This document shows positions 46,670 through 59,136 of a DNA stretch of 64,000 nt, one piece after another. Position numbers and translations under genes: made by a program. This DNA is from Prinsepia uniflora. Its lineage: Eukaryota; Streptophyta; Magnoliopsida; Rosales; Rosaceae. The notes under the pieces are model-generated. The model worked only from the letters and a program-made list of their open reading frames with translations, was not told the origin of the DNA and made no database searches. Location: NCBI GenBank assembly GCA_032719365.1, contig CM064874.1, forward strand, positions 33,652,716 to 33,716,715, in the 5' to 3' direction. Each line of letters opens with the position of its first letter. Within the stretch, counting starts at the first letter, position 1.

Positions 46670-47455
46670 GAACTCAAGGCTCAATTGCAGGAGCTGGTGG
46701 ATTTGAGATATGTTCGACCGAGTACTTCACCGTGGGGAGCACCGGTGTTGTTCGTGAAGAAGAAGGAAGGAAGTCTCCGTTTGTGCATTGACTATCGGCA
46801 ACTCAACAAGGTGACACTGAGGAACCAGTATCCTCTACCCAGGATCGATGACCTTTTTGACCAGTTGCGGGGAGCTCAGTGCTTCTCGAAAATTGATTTG
46901 CGGTCTGGGTATCACCAACTGAGGATTTCGGAGGAGGATATTCCGAAAACTGCTTTTCGAACCCGTTATGGACACTACGAGTTCCTGGTTATGCCTTTTG
47001 GGTTGACGAATGCTCCAGCAGCATTCATGGATTTGATGAACCGGGTCTTCCGACCCTACCTGGATAAATTCGTGATTGTGTTCATCGATGATATCTTGGT
47101 ATACTCAAGGAGTGCCTGTACACACGAGGAACATCTACGTTTGGTCTTGGAGAAGCTGAGACAAGAACAGTTGTATGCCAAGCTGAGCAAGTGTCAGTTT
47201 TGGCTGGACAGTATTGGTTTTCTAGTACACGTGATATCGACGGATGGGATTTGCGTGGATCCCCAGAAAACAGAAGCGGTGAGTAACTGGGCTAGACCGA
47301 CAACAGTAACGCAGGTGCGGAGTTTTGTCGGATTAGCAGGTTACTACCGAAGGTTCGTGGAGGGTTTCTCCAAAATTGCTGCACCATTGACTCGTTTGAC
47401 TTGGAAGGGAGTAAAGTTTATCTGGGACGAGCAGTGTGATCGGAGTTTTCAATAA
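46670..47455 (+). pseudogene. pol: E pol, reverse transcriptase segment
   Basis: The open stretch between stops encodes reverse transcriptase, which copies element RNA to DNA. Numbering from the ATG at 46685: SPWGAPVLFVKKK (15-27), CIDYRQLNKVT (34-44), KIDLRSGYHQ with catalytic D71 (69-78), MPFGLTNAPAAF (103-114), and the F-I-D-D box with D135 and D136. Connection-region similarity (SFVGLAGYYRRFVEGFSKIAAPLTRLT) leads toward RNase H. All three catalytic Asp are present. The segment closes with TAA at 47453-47455 after SFQ. Confidence 0.92.
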
Positions 47456-48868
47456 TTGAAAGATCGATTGACTACTGCACCTGTCCTTGCATTGCCGGAT
47501 GACAGTGGAGAGTTTGTGGTCTTCAGTGATGCATCGCTGCAAGGTCTGGGCTGCGTGTTGATGCAGACTGGCAAGGTTATCGCCTATGCATCCCGGCAGC
47601 TGAAGACTCATGAGTTGAACTACCCTACCCATGATTTGGAGTTGGCGGCGGTGGTTCATGCTCTAAAGATCTGGAGACATTATCTATTCGGCGCAACGTG
47701 TCGGATATACACCGACCACCAGAGTCTTAAGTACTTATTCACTCAGAAGGAGCTTAACATGAGACAACGGAGATGGTTGGAGCTGCTGAAGGACTATGAC
47801 TGTACGATCGAGTACCATCCGGGTAAGGCCAATGTGGTGGCGGATGCACTCAGCAGAAAATCAGCGGGATCAGTTGCATACCTAGGGATGGTGTATCTTC
47901 CCTTACTGGTGGAACTCCGGAAGGCGGGAGTTATCTTGGGTACGGATAAGCATGGAGCTTTGTTGGCCAGCTTCCATGTACGACCAGTACTAATTGATCG
48001 GATCATCGAAGCACAACTTCAGGATCCGATACTCTGTATTTACAGAATTGAGGTCGATGCGGATGGGAGACAGGATTTTACCATCCGGGACGATGGAGCA
48101 CTTGTGAAGTTGGGCCGTTTGTGTGTACCTGCAGTGGCAGAGTTACGGGCCGAGATTCTTGAGGAGGCCCATAGTTCGGCTTATGCCATGCATCCGGGAG
48201 GTACAAAGATGTACCGTACCCTCCGGAACCATTATTGGTGGCCAGGAATGAAGAAGGATATTGCTGAGTTCGTGAGCAAATGCTTAACCTGTCAGCAGGT
48301 TAAGGCGGAACCGCAGAGACCGTATGGGGCAATGCAGCCACTTCCGATTCCCGAGTGGAAGTGGGATCACATCACCATGGACTTCGTCTTTAAGTTACCG
48401 AGGACTCAGAGTGGAGTTGACGGAGTATGGGTGATTGTGGACCGGTTAACCAAGTCAGCCCATTTTCTGCCCGTTCAGGAGACTTATAAACCTAACCGAC
48501 TGGCTCAGTTGTTTGTGAAGGAAATCATACGATTGCATGGTTCGCCAGAATCGATCGTGTCCGATCGTGACCCGTGTTTCACTTCCAGGTTCTGGCGGAG
48601 TTTGCAAGCTACCTTGGGAACAACCCTACGTTTCAGTATTGCGTTCCATCCACAGACCGATGGAAAGTCTGAACGGACCATTCAGACCCTGGAGGACATG
48701 ATGAGGTCCTGTGTGCTACAGTTTCAGGACTCTTGGGATACTCATTTGCCATTAATGGAATTCGCTTACAACAACAGCTATCAGGCAAGCATCGGAATGG
48801 CACCCTATGAGGCACTGTATGGTCGACAGTGCAGGACACCTATCTGCTGGACGGAGATAGGAGAGTGA
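47456..48868 (+). pseudogene. pol: E pol, RNase H and integrase segment
   Basis: 470 codons in the same frame as the RT segment. RNase H degrades template RNA; D25, E62, D87 and D130 fit its acidic set. Integrase inserts the DNA copy; its zinc-binding H239, H246, C276 and C279 are intact. The catalytic triad is D309, D370 and E406, with exactly 35 residues between the last two. HPQTDGKSERTIQTLED is visible at 398-414. TGA at 48866-48868 interrupts it after WTEIGE. Confidence 0.92.
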
Positions 48869-49417
48869 GCGGCTGTAGGACCGGAATTGATGGACTTAAC
48901 CCTAGAAACTGTTCGAGTTATCAAGGAGAGATTGAAGACGGCACATGATCGCCAAAAGAGTTATGCTGATCGACGGATTCGAGACTTGGAATTTGAGGTA
49001 GGAGATTTTGTCTTCCTGAAGTTATCTCCGTGGACAGGGATTATCCGTTTTGGCCGACGGGGGAAACTGAGTCCGCGTTTTATCGGACCGTATGAGATCG
49101 TGGAGAGGATTGGCAAGGTTGCTTACAGATTGGCGCTACCTCCAGAACTTTCTAGAGTTCACGATGTTTTCCACGTATCGATGCTGCGGAAGTACGTACA
49201 TGATGCTTCACATGTACTTTGGGAACAACCTGTCGAACTACGGGAGGATTTGAGCTTCGAAGAACAACCAGTTCAGATCTTGGATCAGAAGGACAAGGTA
49301 CTACGACGGAAGACGATTCCTCTCGTGAAGATTCTCTGGAGAAACCAGAATGTGGAAGAAGCCACATGGGAGCCTGAGGCTCAGATGCGAGAACAATTTC
49401 CTTACTTGTTTCTTTGA
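48869..49417 (+). pseudogene. pol: E pol, integrase C-terminus and chromodomain-like tail
   Basis: It continues in frame after the third stop. Numbering from the ATG at 48887, the GPY/F module (KLSPRFIGPYEIVERIG) is at 60-76, VHDVFHVSMLRKY at 91-103 and a chromodomain-like end (LVKILWRN, EEATWEPE) at about 127-175. In chromoviruses this tail guides integration toward heterochromatin, which fits the nest seen here. The terminal TGA (49415-49417) overlaps the hairpin before the polypurine tract. Confidence 0.88.
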
Positions 49418-49451
49418 AATTTCGGGACGAAATTTCTTAAGGTGGGAAGGT
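49416..49451 (+). other. Pre-tract hairpin and polypurine tract, E
   Basis: GAAATTTCG, GGA and CGAAATTTC form a 9-bp hairpin (49416-49436), which begins within the pol stop codon. AAGGTGGGAAGG (49439-49450) precedes the 3' LTR. Confidence 0.88.
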
Positions 49452-52206
49452 TGTAACACCCCGGAAATTCGAGGATTTTAATATTGTAAATTAATGTTTG
49501 AATTGACGCTTTTACCCTTGGGATTTGTATGGCCAAATTGTTGACTTTTTGATTGGTGGGTCCAATGGACTTTGACCAATGACCGTGACGTAGTTTGGGA
49601 CGTCACGAGTCCATAGCCAGGTGGCACGTCCGTTTCGGACAATCAGGGAAAAAGTTATGGCTATCGGAAGTCCAGGGGCATTACCGTAATTTGGACGGTT
49701 AGGGTGAAAACGTTGACTTTTCTCTTGGAAACTAATTTTCACATGACTCAAGGACCGTTGGGTAGGTCTCGACGTCCTGAGTCCGTAGCGGCACGCCGAA
49801 ATCGGACTTCGTACGAGGAAGTTATGGTCACGGAAGTATTTCGCATTTAACCGAACCAACCGAGAACCGGATTAAAATAATATTTTATTAATGGGATCTG
49901 ATTACTTTAATCAAATCAATCTGGACCCTTGGATGAGTGACAAGTGTCACTCATCCCCACACTCCCTAAAACAAGGATCTATGTTGGCCATTAGATTAAT
50001 TAATTGATTTCCTCTCCTCAAATCCTCACCATTGAATCTTAAATCTGATGGAATCCTAGCCCTTGATTTCATCCACTCCATCTGTTTAAAAACCAACGGA
50101 TCTCACTTACTCACACTTACATTTTCATTCTCTCAAACCGTTTAACACGGTTAACTCTTGGAACAAACACTCCAGCACCTCACCTCTCAACCTCACACTC
50201 ACGGCAACACCAGGCGGCCAACTGCCACCCCCAGACGCCGGCCACCACTCCACGGCCACCCTGCACGGCCGGTTTTCCTCCCAGACCCGAGAAGGAAACC
50301 CGAACAGCCCAAGTCACCAAACCATCCAAACCTTCACTCTGGGACTTGAACCAACGTACGGTTGGGTTCACTGTGACGGCAGGACGACCCAGAGCTGGAC
50401 TGGACGACGTACGGCGGCGACACGGCGGCGGTAGGTCGAAAAACCCGAGAGACCCGATTTTCTTCCTTGCTTCGAAACGACCGTTTTTGACGTTGAATTT
50501 GTTTGGTTATTGTTAGGACACATTCAGGGAACCTTGACGACCAGTTTGAACCCAGGACCGTGACTGGAAAGTCGTCGACTCGCCGGAGAAGATAACCAGA
50601 ACCGGCAGCCATACTTCCAGTCAATTTTCAGGTAATCTCTTCGACCAAGAATCTAGTTCTACTTGCAAAGAACCATTGAGGAGGTTGTGACGAGTTCATA
50701 GGAACAAATCCCATCAGAAATGGTGGTCGGGTTGATGAGAACTGATCAGGTCGAACCGTGGATCTGCGGTGACCCGGTTACTGTAGCTGATGACGTCATC
50801 ATGCTGACGTCAGCAGTGATGTCATGATGATGTCATCATGTCAGAAACTGTCAGACCAGAGACCAATGGACTGCTGACACGTGTCCTCTGACACTGTCAG
50901 TGATGACGTCATGCTGTCGTCAGCAGTGACGTCATGCTGACGTCAGCAGTACTGTAGCACGGTTGACCAGAGGGTTGACCAGGTGCGTGGGGGCGCGTGT
51001 GAACAGTGATTTTGGTGGGACCACCACCATTCTTTAGGTTCGATCGGAGATCATTAAGTTGGTCAAAATGAGAGTTATTGCCTTGGAAAGCGCGTTCGGG
51101 CGGCTTTTCCAGACCGGTTTCGGTCTAGGGTTTCATGGTTAAATGTTAGGGGTTTGTATTGACCCTTACGTATACTTTGGATGTGACACGGATTGTGTAA
51201 TTGTACCAGATCGAGGGTAAACGCTCGGTTTTCAGCAGGACTGTACTATGAGTGGGCCATTTTCTTAAACCCTTGCGTGCATAAATGTTTTCTGGTTTAT
51301 TATACTTATTCACATGCTAAAAACAATGATGGTTTTGATGATATGGAAAATATGGTTATGGCACGTTTCACGGTATTTGGGCTTGAGACCCGTTTGATGA
51401 AACTTAATGATTGATTCGGATTTTATCTAGGTATATATATGCCTTGCATGTGGATATCAATAAAATGTATTTGGTACTGCACTGTATAGATCCTTCCATA
51501 TTATATTGTCTCCTCCGGATGAGGTACCCCGGAGAGGTCACGGACGTCTAGAACGTCCAGCGTCTATGACGCTAAGCATCGGGGATGCTGTACCCGAACG
51601 GGGTTCGGGGATTGAACTCGGAAATTGAGACCCGAGTGGCACACATAGCCTTGTGATTGTGACCTTATTGACGTCAGGGACGTCAGGCATCAGGGATGTC
51701 GGGATTGGAGTGTATAGTGCAGCAACTCAAATTATACTTATGGTTTTATATCATGCCTTATGGTTCATATTATATGACTTATGATTTTAAATACGGTTGC
51801 ATGCATGTTTGGAAAACGGAGGGGTAAATTATATGTTTTACTTATCAAATGATTTTATAAACTTAAGTTTCGGTCCACTCACTCTTAATGTTTTTGGTAA
51901 CCCCTCCAGGTCGTGATACTGAGGTAGAGGAGGAACCTGAGGCTGAGGCATAGATCTACTTCTGCGTACCTGAACCCCTGTTGGGTGGTGTACCTGCAGG
52001 TTTACTATAGAGTCGTGCTCGCAACTTGTAATTCTGGATTTCATCCCTTGTCTGACATTCGTTTAATTCGGTTTGATGTATGACTTTGATTTGGTTATTT
52101 ATGCATTTGATGTTTTGAGGTTAAAATTGGTACGAATTATTGGCTGTCAGACGGGAGCAGGGCACGTCCCCTTGTGGTCCCTGTGGGATCGGGGCGGGTC
52201 CTGTCA
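49452..52206 (+). mobile_element. E 3' LTR
   Basis: 2755 bp. It differs from the 5' LTR by scattered substitutions, several short deletions (for example near 49788 and 51039), a duplicated TGACGTCAGCAG-type segment near 50930, and by keeping the 13-nt CCACTCAC box (about 51875). The hairpin cluster is at 51542-51700. Confidence 0.92.
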
Positions 52207-52211
52207 GTCGG

Positions 52212-53070
52212 TGTTATGTATTATGTTGTGGTCCCTGACCAGATTCCGGAGAGATGTGTGGACTAGATCCGGAGTTAGAGCTCAGACTAGATCTAGAGAT
52301 TGATCCTCCCAGATGAAGAATTCCTGGTAGAAGACTCGGAGTGAGACCTTGAGTAGTGTGCACACTAGTATAGATATGATTAATCGTGACATATCGAGGA
52401 TGTGTTCCTAGGGGCTGTGTGCCCCGAGTTTCCATCTTCTCGGAAGTGCCGCGGATGGGTTATACGTATGAGTACGTATGAGGTTTTATCAAAGTGATTT
52501 GGGGGCGGAGACCCCGTGTTCCCTGTTTTATATTTTAGAAAGTGGTTTGTATGTTTTGGTATTTCACTGAGAATGGTTTTGGGCTGAGACCCACGTGACA
52601 TGATTTGGGCTGAGTCCCTATTGATTCGATTTACACATTTTTGGTGATTTCGGGTCGGGGACCCATTGAAAGGTTTTTTATGGGTCATGATGGTTTATGG
52701 GGACCGGGCATGAACCCTTGAATGATTTTGAATATGGTTGGCAAATGGTTTTATGAACGTTTTGGTAAACGGTTTTCGAATGCATGCATATGCTTTTAGT
52801 GAAGGGCATAAATGTCTTCTTGTAAAAATGTTTTCTATGAAATGTTTATTTTGTCCACTCACAGTTTTTGTGTTTTAATGCCCTTCAGGTTGATCACGGA
52901 TGCGAGCTATAACAGAGAAGAGACATCATACTCCCCCTCCTACAATCCTGGCGTGCTCTGGACGCCCCGGTGAGGGCTAGAGACGGAAATTCCTTGGTCT
53001 CACACTTCATGTCAAATGGGATCAGGCGCATCCCACGTTAATCCCGGGGGATTTGGGATGGGTCCTGACA
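52212..53070 (+). mobile_element. D 5' LTR, second piece
   Basis: It resumes at TGTTATG after E's TSD and matches 58319-59131 of the 3' LTR. It holds the GTCCACTCACA box (52853-52863) and the CCCTTCAG acceptor (52888), and ends GGGTCCTGACA. Confidence 0.9.
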
Positions 53071-56000
53071 AAGTAGTATCAGAGCATGGAGTACACGCAG
53101 GTCGAGGAAGTGATGTCTCTGAGGTTGTAACATCCTGTCATCAACCTGGTAGTTTGGGTATTAATACAAGGATTCAGTAGAATCGAACCTTAGTTAGATG
53201 GTGTTTGGCACGTGATACGATAGTTGAGGTTCGATTGGCATTAGAGGCCAAGTGTTTAGATGTTTGATCCTGAGGAGGATCAGTATTCGTGTGAATCTGA
53301 CGGCTTAGAGCCGTAGTGCCACTGGTGAGTAGGATCCAGTGGATCGTTAGACACAGTATGACGACTTGAGAGTCGTGACCGCTCGACAGTAGGGTCGTTT
53401 CGGATAGAAGATGTACGGATTAATACCAGTGGTGGTCAGAGGTCAGGGTCGCCCAATTTACGATGACCCTGTACGACTACAGTCACGCCGGTTGGGAATA
53501 GGAACGTGTGATTCTATTGGCGTGATGAACCATGTTTCGATGTGTCGAATCCCGGTGGGATGTCGACTTGCAGGAGATGCCGAAGTAGATGTGGTGTGAC
53601 ACGATAGGTGACGATTGCAATGTGTAGTTGTTGTGCAGTGTTAGGCATGGAGTACGACCAGTTCTTGTGGAGGCCAGTGGCTGAGTACCGTAGAGTTACG
53701 AGTGGATGAGATCCTCACAATGTGATTACTGGTTGGTTGGACACTAGTGTGACGACTCTTCAGAGTCGAGAGCGAGGGATCGGTTAGGATGGTTAGGCTG
53801 CAGCTGGCATCCGGGTTTGTGGTAACCCGAGTTGGCGATTATTTAGACAAGTTACCAAGAGTGTGGTACTTGTCGATCGGATCCTGAGGTGGACTGATCA
53901 GTGGATGTTGTGTGCTGAGAGGTTGGTACCTACGGTGAGTTAACCGCATGGATTTGGAGTCTCGGTAGCAGAGTGTTTCTCAGGTTGGTCTGCACGAGGT
54001 TGTGGCAGACGCTGCTATCGATGGATGTAGTCGAGTCTTATCGAGTTGGATGGACTCAGGTTGCCGTGACAATTGTGATAATGGGATTCGTCAGTCATGA
54101 CGATGATACGAGTTGCGTGAGTGACGCACAATGCGATCAATGATTCTGGATTCGACTCGGTTACGACTGAGTACGATCGCAGAATGAGACGCTGACTTTG
54201 GGTGTGGCACACTTGCGACGTTACCTCTGTGAGGTGACTGTGATGAGTAGGATATACCTGGATGAGTGACAGGTGCCTTAGATATCCTTGGATGTATTAC
54301 ACGAGTTTGAGTGCTGGAGTTGATCCCACAGAGTTGGGACGTACGAACCGGTATGCAAATGGAATAGTAGATGTGCCCAGTGTGGCTAGCATGCGAGTTC
54401 GGTGGGCACTGAGTGGGACAGAGAGGATGCCGAGTGGCTCAGTGTGAGGCACCGTGAGTACTTGGTTTGGTGACCAGTTCTCTGATGGTACGAAGCTTGG
54501 AGTGCCAGTGTGTGCCCAGGAGTAGTAACGTTAAAGGTTGAAATGCCTAAGTGGCATTCGGATGAAAAGGTATAACGGATGACGTAAGTGGCGTCTTTTG
54601 ACGTGAGGGTCGGTTGGTTAGATTTGGTAGTACGCAGAGGTTTGGCTTCAGATCCCGACAGACGTTACGATCTGTTTAGCCTACCGACCGATGTTATTGA
54701 ATTCCGACCAATTATATGAGTCAGAGTTGGATCAGGATGATTAAAGGTACGAGATGCGAGTATTGGAGGCTATTTGTGCACATCTATAAGTAGTATACAA
54801 GGTTTACCCTTGACTCGCGTGAATTCCACTCGGAATGAGTGTACCTATATAAACAGTATTCACGGACGCGTGGATGGTTTTCGGTTGATCTGTGGACGTG
54901 AGATTCCATTACGGATTGATGTTGTTCGACTACGGTTGACCATACCTCCTGAGTTGAGAACTTGGAAATCGGTTGTCTATAGGACGCAGAATTGTTCGTG
55001 TGATGAGTGAGCTCAAAAATTGGAAAAGAAGCATGTTTCCAACGTGATTGGAACACGGAATCAAGAGAAGTTGTAATTAAGACGATGAGAAGAGTGCTTG
55101 ATTCCGTATTGGTGATGGATATTCCGAGATCTTTGAGTGTGACTCTTTGGTAGATAGTGCAAAGTGCCGGAGGATGACATTGGATGAACTTTGATGTCAT
55201 CATTGTGAATCCTTCTTGATTCGTTCCTAGGTGGGACGAGAAGTGACATGACAGCTAGAGGTTCAAAGAGGGTGTAAGAATCGAACACCTAGGCTGTGAG
55301 TCAAATTTGATTGACTTGACGAGTAAATGGTATTTAGCGTCACATGATGTGACGAGTGAGTGTCCGAGGTGATGGATTTGATGTTCGCCTGGTGACGGAC
55401 GGTTGGGGTCCGCACCATGATTGATGTGCGGACAGTAGTTTGTGGTTGGACGTTGCCGGAGTGCAGTCCTTGAGTATGTCGGGTGGCGCCCCGATGTTCT
55501 TGTGATGTGGGTGCACTTGTGTGTTGTGCACGTTGGATGATGGGATTGACCACAGTCAATCGATATGTCGGGTTGAGGGTACCCGAGATTACGAGAATTT
55601 TGTAGATTGGATAGGGTCCTAGGTGGACATGTGTGGTGATCGAATTAGATCCGATAGTGACTAGGTTGAGACTCGAGGTGAGTCTAGATGTCAGCGGAGA
55701 TCGCTGAGTGACACGAGATACGATACGAGTCGAGATCAGAGTAGAGCAGCGAAGCGCAATGGAACCGGGAGTTGTCGGCTGGTCACGAAGTCGTGACATA
55801 TCGTGGTAAGGGATTGATCGGTATCTGACGAGTTCAGATTGGTATGGATTGATGGGACTCTCCTTAGAGTTAATTTTGAGTATAGGAATTTGAGAGAGTT
55901 GATTTGTACGAGTATCGAGAGTCAGTATGGGCATAGATTCGAGGATGACCTATGAGATGGGATTCGTGCCATTGTGATGGCAGGATCTATAGAATGTTAT

Positions 56001-56277
56001 CTGATTAGATGCTAAGCAGGGTGTCCGCTTGGATGTGATAGCCCTTAGTAGGAGTACGTTTTTCAGCCTGACGACTGTAGGATGGGACAGTGTTAGAGTG
56101 TTAGACTGAAAAGGCGTTTGGATGAATTCGGTATGTGTATTGGACGTGTACTGTTACATGAGTATTCTCGTGTGAGTGCAGCAATCCGAGTCAACGGACA
56201 TCGTTGGATTCCACAATTTGGTTGTGGAATCTGGTCGATTTGAATTTCGAGGACGAAATTCTTTAAGGGGGGAAGAT
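53071..56277 (+). mobile_element. D interior, non-coding
   Basis: 3207 bp. The primer site at 53074-53085 reads TAGTATCAGAGC, one base off the tRNA-Met type. No gag or pol motif is recognisable. The longest reading frame (55263-55934, - strand) is low in information and has no family resemblance. Blocks align with B's interior (for example the GATGAACTTTGATGTCATCA word near 55189 and 63961) and with A's. It ends with hairpin GAATTTCG/CGAAATTC (56242-56261) and tract AAGGGGGGAAGA (56265-56276). Confidence 0.8.
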
Positions 56278-59131
56278 TGTGACGACCCGTCCCGAATTAG
56301 CTGGATTAATTAAGGATTAATGACGAATTAGCGAGACTAATCAGGGATTAGCGAGACTAATCAGGGATTAGATTAGGATTAGCGGACGTTCGGGCGATAT
56401 GACGATTTTGCCCCTAAAATGGGCGAATCATTGAATTTTCATTCAGGCTATCAAATGGACTTTGTCCAATACCTGTGACTTAGTTCGGGAGGTCACGAGT
56501 TCATGGACAGGTGGCACGCTCGATTCCGACGTTCGAGGAAGAAGTTATGATCTTCGGAAGTTCGAGGGCATTTCAGTAATTTGGTTGAAAAGGGGTCAAT
56601 AGTTTACTTTTGACCTGAGAGGTCCGATGGACAAAGGCCAAGGACCGTTACGTAGATTGAGATGATACGAATCCATAGACAGGTGGCACGTCGAATTCGG
56701 ACGTTCGACGGAGAAGTTACGGTTCAAGAAAGTTCGAAGGAACTATTGCACGAATTACGAAACTGATGCGTTTGGAATTAAGTTGGGCCTAGATATTTGT
56801 CATTGGACCAATGGATGAGTAACAAGTATCACCCATCCACTGGCCATCAATTTCCCTTCATGCATATCCCTTCCCTTCATTCCATTCGATCATCTTCTTT
56901 GTTTTCCAACCAAACCCGATCTCACAACCCATTCCCTTAACCTTGTCAATCGACCATGAGCTAGGGGACTTGAGAGGGAGAGATAGAGGAGGTAGATGAT
57001 GGCTGAGGGGCTGTCTAGATAGGTGTGCACAGTGGTGAAGGCCAAAAAAAAACCCGATTGCTCGGTAAGACTCAAACCTCATTTTTTTTATTTCAACATT
57101 AGGGATGCTTTTGGATGATTATAGGATGATTGTTAGGTTTATTAGGAAGTGTAGAAGAGGTTTTGGTGGCGGTTTGACGGCTGAGGAGCCGTGGGTGGAA
57201 AAATGGAAAACTGGACCTTGAGGAAAAAATCAAAACCGCGGGTTCCTATGTTTTTTCCCTATTTTGATCATCCAAACAAGTTCCTAGGACCATATTAGGA
57301 AGTTTAGAATTAATTAGGAAGGAAAATGACTGAAAATGAGAGAGGAGGGTGGCCGAACCGATCACGCCGGTCCAATTGGACCGGCCAAACCACGTGAACC
57401 GGCCGGACCCGGTTCAGCCATTGGAGAAGATGACTGCACAGTTGGAGCATGAGGCCCACGCTCAGTGCATACTTGGATCGCGTGAGGGCACGTGCTCACT
57501 CTTTCGGGGAAAGTTCCAACACACGAAATCATCTATTCGATGTAACGAACATTTTGGGACTGGTTTCGTGTCAATCAGACATTGTTTCGTTAAAGAAAAT
57601 AACGGGGCTATAATGAGGGGTTATATTTGCATGTTTTTTGAGGTTTTCGGCTCTATGTCGTACCTTTGCGTACTGCGTTTTCAATGATGATTTAATGAAT
57701 GGATTTTGGATTTGGAAATATGAACTCAGGCATAAGACCCAATTGATTTACAAACTCTCGGACTTGGAGTCCATTTGATTTGACGAGGAATTGGACCGAG
57801 AGTCCATTTGAGATATACGGTCGGACCGAGGGTCCCGTTGATTTATGATCCGGGCTTGAGGCCCATTTGGTTGTAATATCGGGCTGGAGGCCCATTTGAC
57901 TATAGTATCGGGCTTGAGGCCCTATTGATTGTGAAATCGGTCTTAAGGCCTCGTTGTTTTACGGTTCGGGCTTGAGGCCCAGTTAGTCGTGATATCGGGC
58001 GAGAGGCCCAGTTGATTGTAACATCGAGCTTGAGTCCCATTTTGGTTTGTGAAATGATAATTCGAGCTTGAGACCCTATTTAACTGTGGATTTAGGCCAA
58101 TGCCTGTGAAATGGATTTGAATCGGATTCGAGGAATCCTATTGAGATGAATCGGGTATGAGACCTAGTTGAGAAATGTTTTGAGAAAGAAAGAAAGTATT
58201 TGAAAATGAATATGAACCCTCCATTTGATTATATGGTATCCTCTAGACGTCGACCTGGAGAGTCACGATCCACAGACCAGAGTGGGTATCCCCATAGGGA
58301 TCCCTTTCCAGGAGTGGGTGTTATGTATTATGTTGTGGTCCCGGACCAGATTTCGGAGAGATTTGTGGACTAGATCCGGAGTTAGAGCTCGGACTAGATC
58401 CAGAGATTGAGCCTCCCAGATATAGAATTCCTGGGAGAAGACTCGGATGAGACCCTGATTATTGTGCACACTAGTATTGATATGATTAATCGTGACATAT
58501 CAGGGATGTGTTCCCTAGGGGCTGTGTGCCCCGAGTTAGCATCTTCTCGGAACTACCGCGGATGGGTTATACGTATTAGTACGTATGAGGTTTTATGAAA
58601 GTGATTTGGGGGCGGAGACCCCGTGTTCTCTGTTTTATATTTCAGAAAGTGGTTTGTATGTTTTGGTATTTCACTGAGAATGGTTTTGGGCTGAGACCCA
58701 CGTGACATGATTTGGGCTATGTTCCTTTGAAAGGTTTTTTATGGGTCATGACGGTTTATAGGCACCGGGCATGAACCCTTGAATGATTTTGAATATGGTT
58801 GACAAATGGTTTTATGAACGTTTTGGTAAACGGTTTTCAAATGCATGCATATGCTTTTAGTGAAGGGCATAAATGTCTTCTTGTGAAAATGTTTTCAATG
58901 AAATGTATATTTTGTCCACTCACAGTTTTTGTGTTTTAATGCCCTTTAGGTTGATCGTGGATGCGGGCTGTAAAAGAGACGAGACATCACACTCCTCCTC
59001 CTACCATCCTGGCGTGCTCTGGACGCCCCGATGAGGGCTAGAGACAGAAATTCCCAGGTCTGACACTTTGTGTCAGACGGGATCAGGCGCGACCCACGTT
59101 AATGCCAGGGGATTTGGGACGTGTCGTGACA
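56278..59131 (+). mobile_element. D 3' LTR
   Basis: 2854 bp. Relative to the 5' LTR it has an extra segment of roughly 0.17 kb near 57145-57330 and a deletion near 57627 that removes exon 2 and both neighbouring splice sites. It carries six 29-bp units (57851-58024). The stem GTCTGACAC/GTGTCAGAC is at 59058-59078. The CCCTTTAG acceptor ends at 58949. Confidence 0.9.
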
Positions 59132-59136
59132 CTTAC

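Larger units (their letters stand above)
42067..52206 (+). mobile_element. Element E, Del/Tekay-like Ty3/gypsy retrotransposon
   Basis: A 10140-bp element: 5' LTR 42067-44838, primer site, gag-pol 44965-49417, polypurine tract, 3' LTR 49452-52206. Domain order protease-RT-RNase H-integrase defines Ty3/gypsy. The tail after integrase (LVKILWRN...EEATWEPE) is of the chromodomain type seen in Del/Tekay chromoviruses. The LTRs are closely similar with a few indels. pol carries one frameshift and three stops, so this copy cannot make a full polyprotein. Confidence 0.93.
40725..52888 (+). other. Candidate two-intron leader in D 5' LTR
   Basis: Intron 1 is 40725-41204 (CA|GTAAGA to TTGGACAG|G), exon 2 is 78 nt, and intron 2 runs from 41283 to 52888 (CCCTTCAG|G) with element E inside it. 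The 5' partner TGTGAATGGAC has one change against the box GTCCACTCACA (52853-52863). D's 3' LTR has deleted the intron 1 acceptor, exon 2 and the intron 2 donor near 57627. Confidence 0.4.
39959..59131 (+). mobile_element. Element D (with E nested in its 5' LTR)
   Basis: 5' LTR 39959-42066 plus 52212-53070, interior 53071-56277, 3' LTR 56278-59131. It begins TGTGACGACCCG and ends TGACA. Its LTR is the closest visible relative of host LTR B. The interior has no recognisable protein domain and aligns in blocks with B's interior. It is LARD-like and non-autonomous. Confidence 0.9.

Noticed and set aside
44965..49417. Endogenous pararetrovirus or retrovirus with an envelope gene
   Set aside because: Domain order and the chromodomain-like tail fit Ty3/gypsy, LTRs and TSDs are present, and no envelope-like frame follows pol.
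55263..55934. 223-codon minus-strand reading frame in D's interior
   Set aside because: Composition is low in information, it is antisense to the element, resembles no known family and is not kept as a frame in the related B interior.
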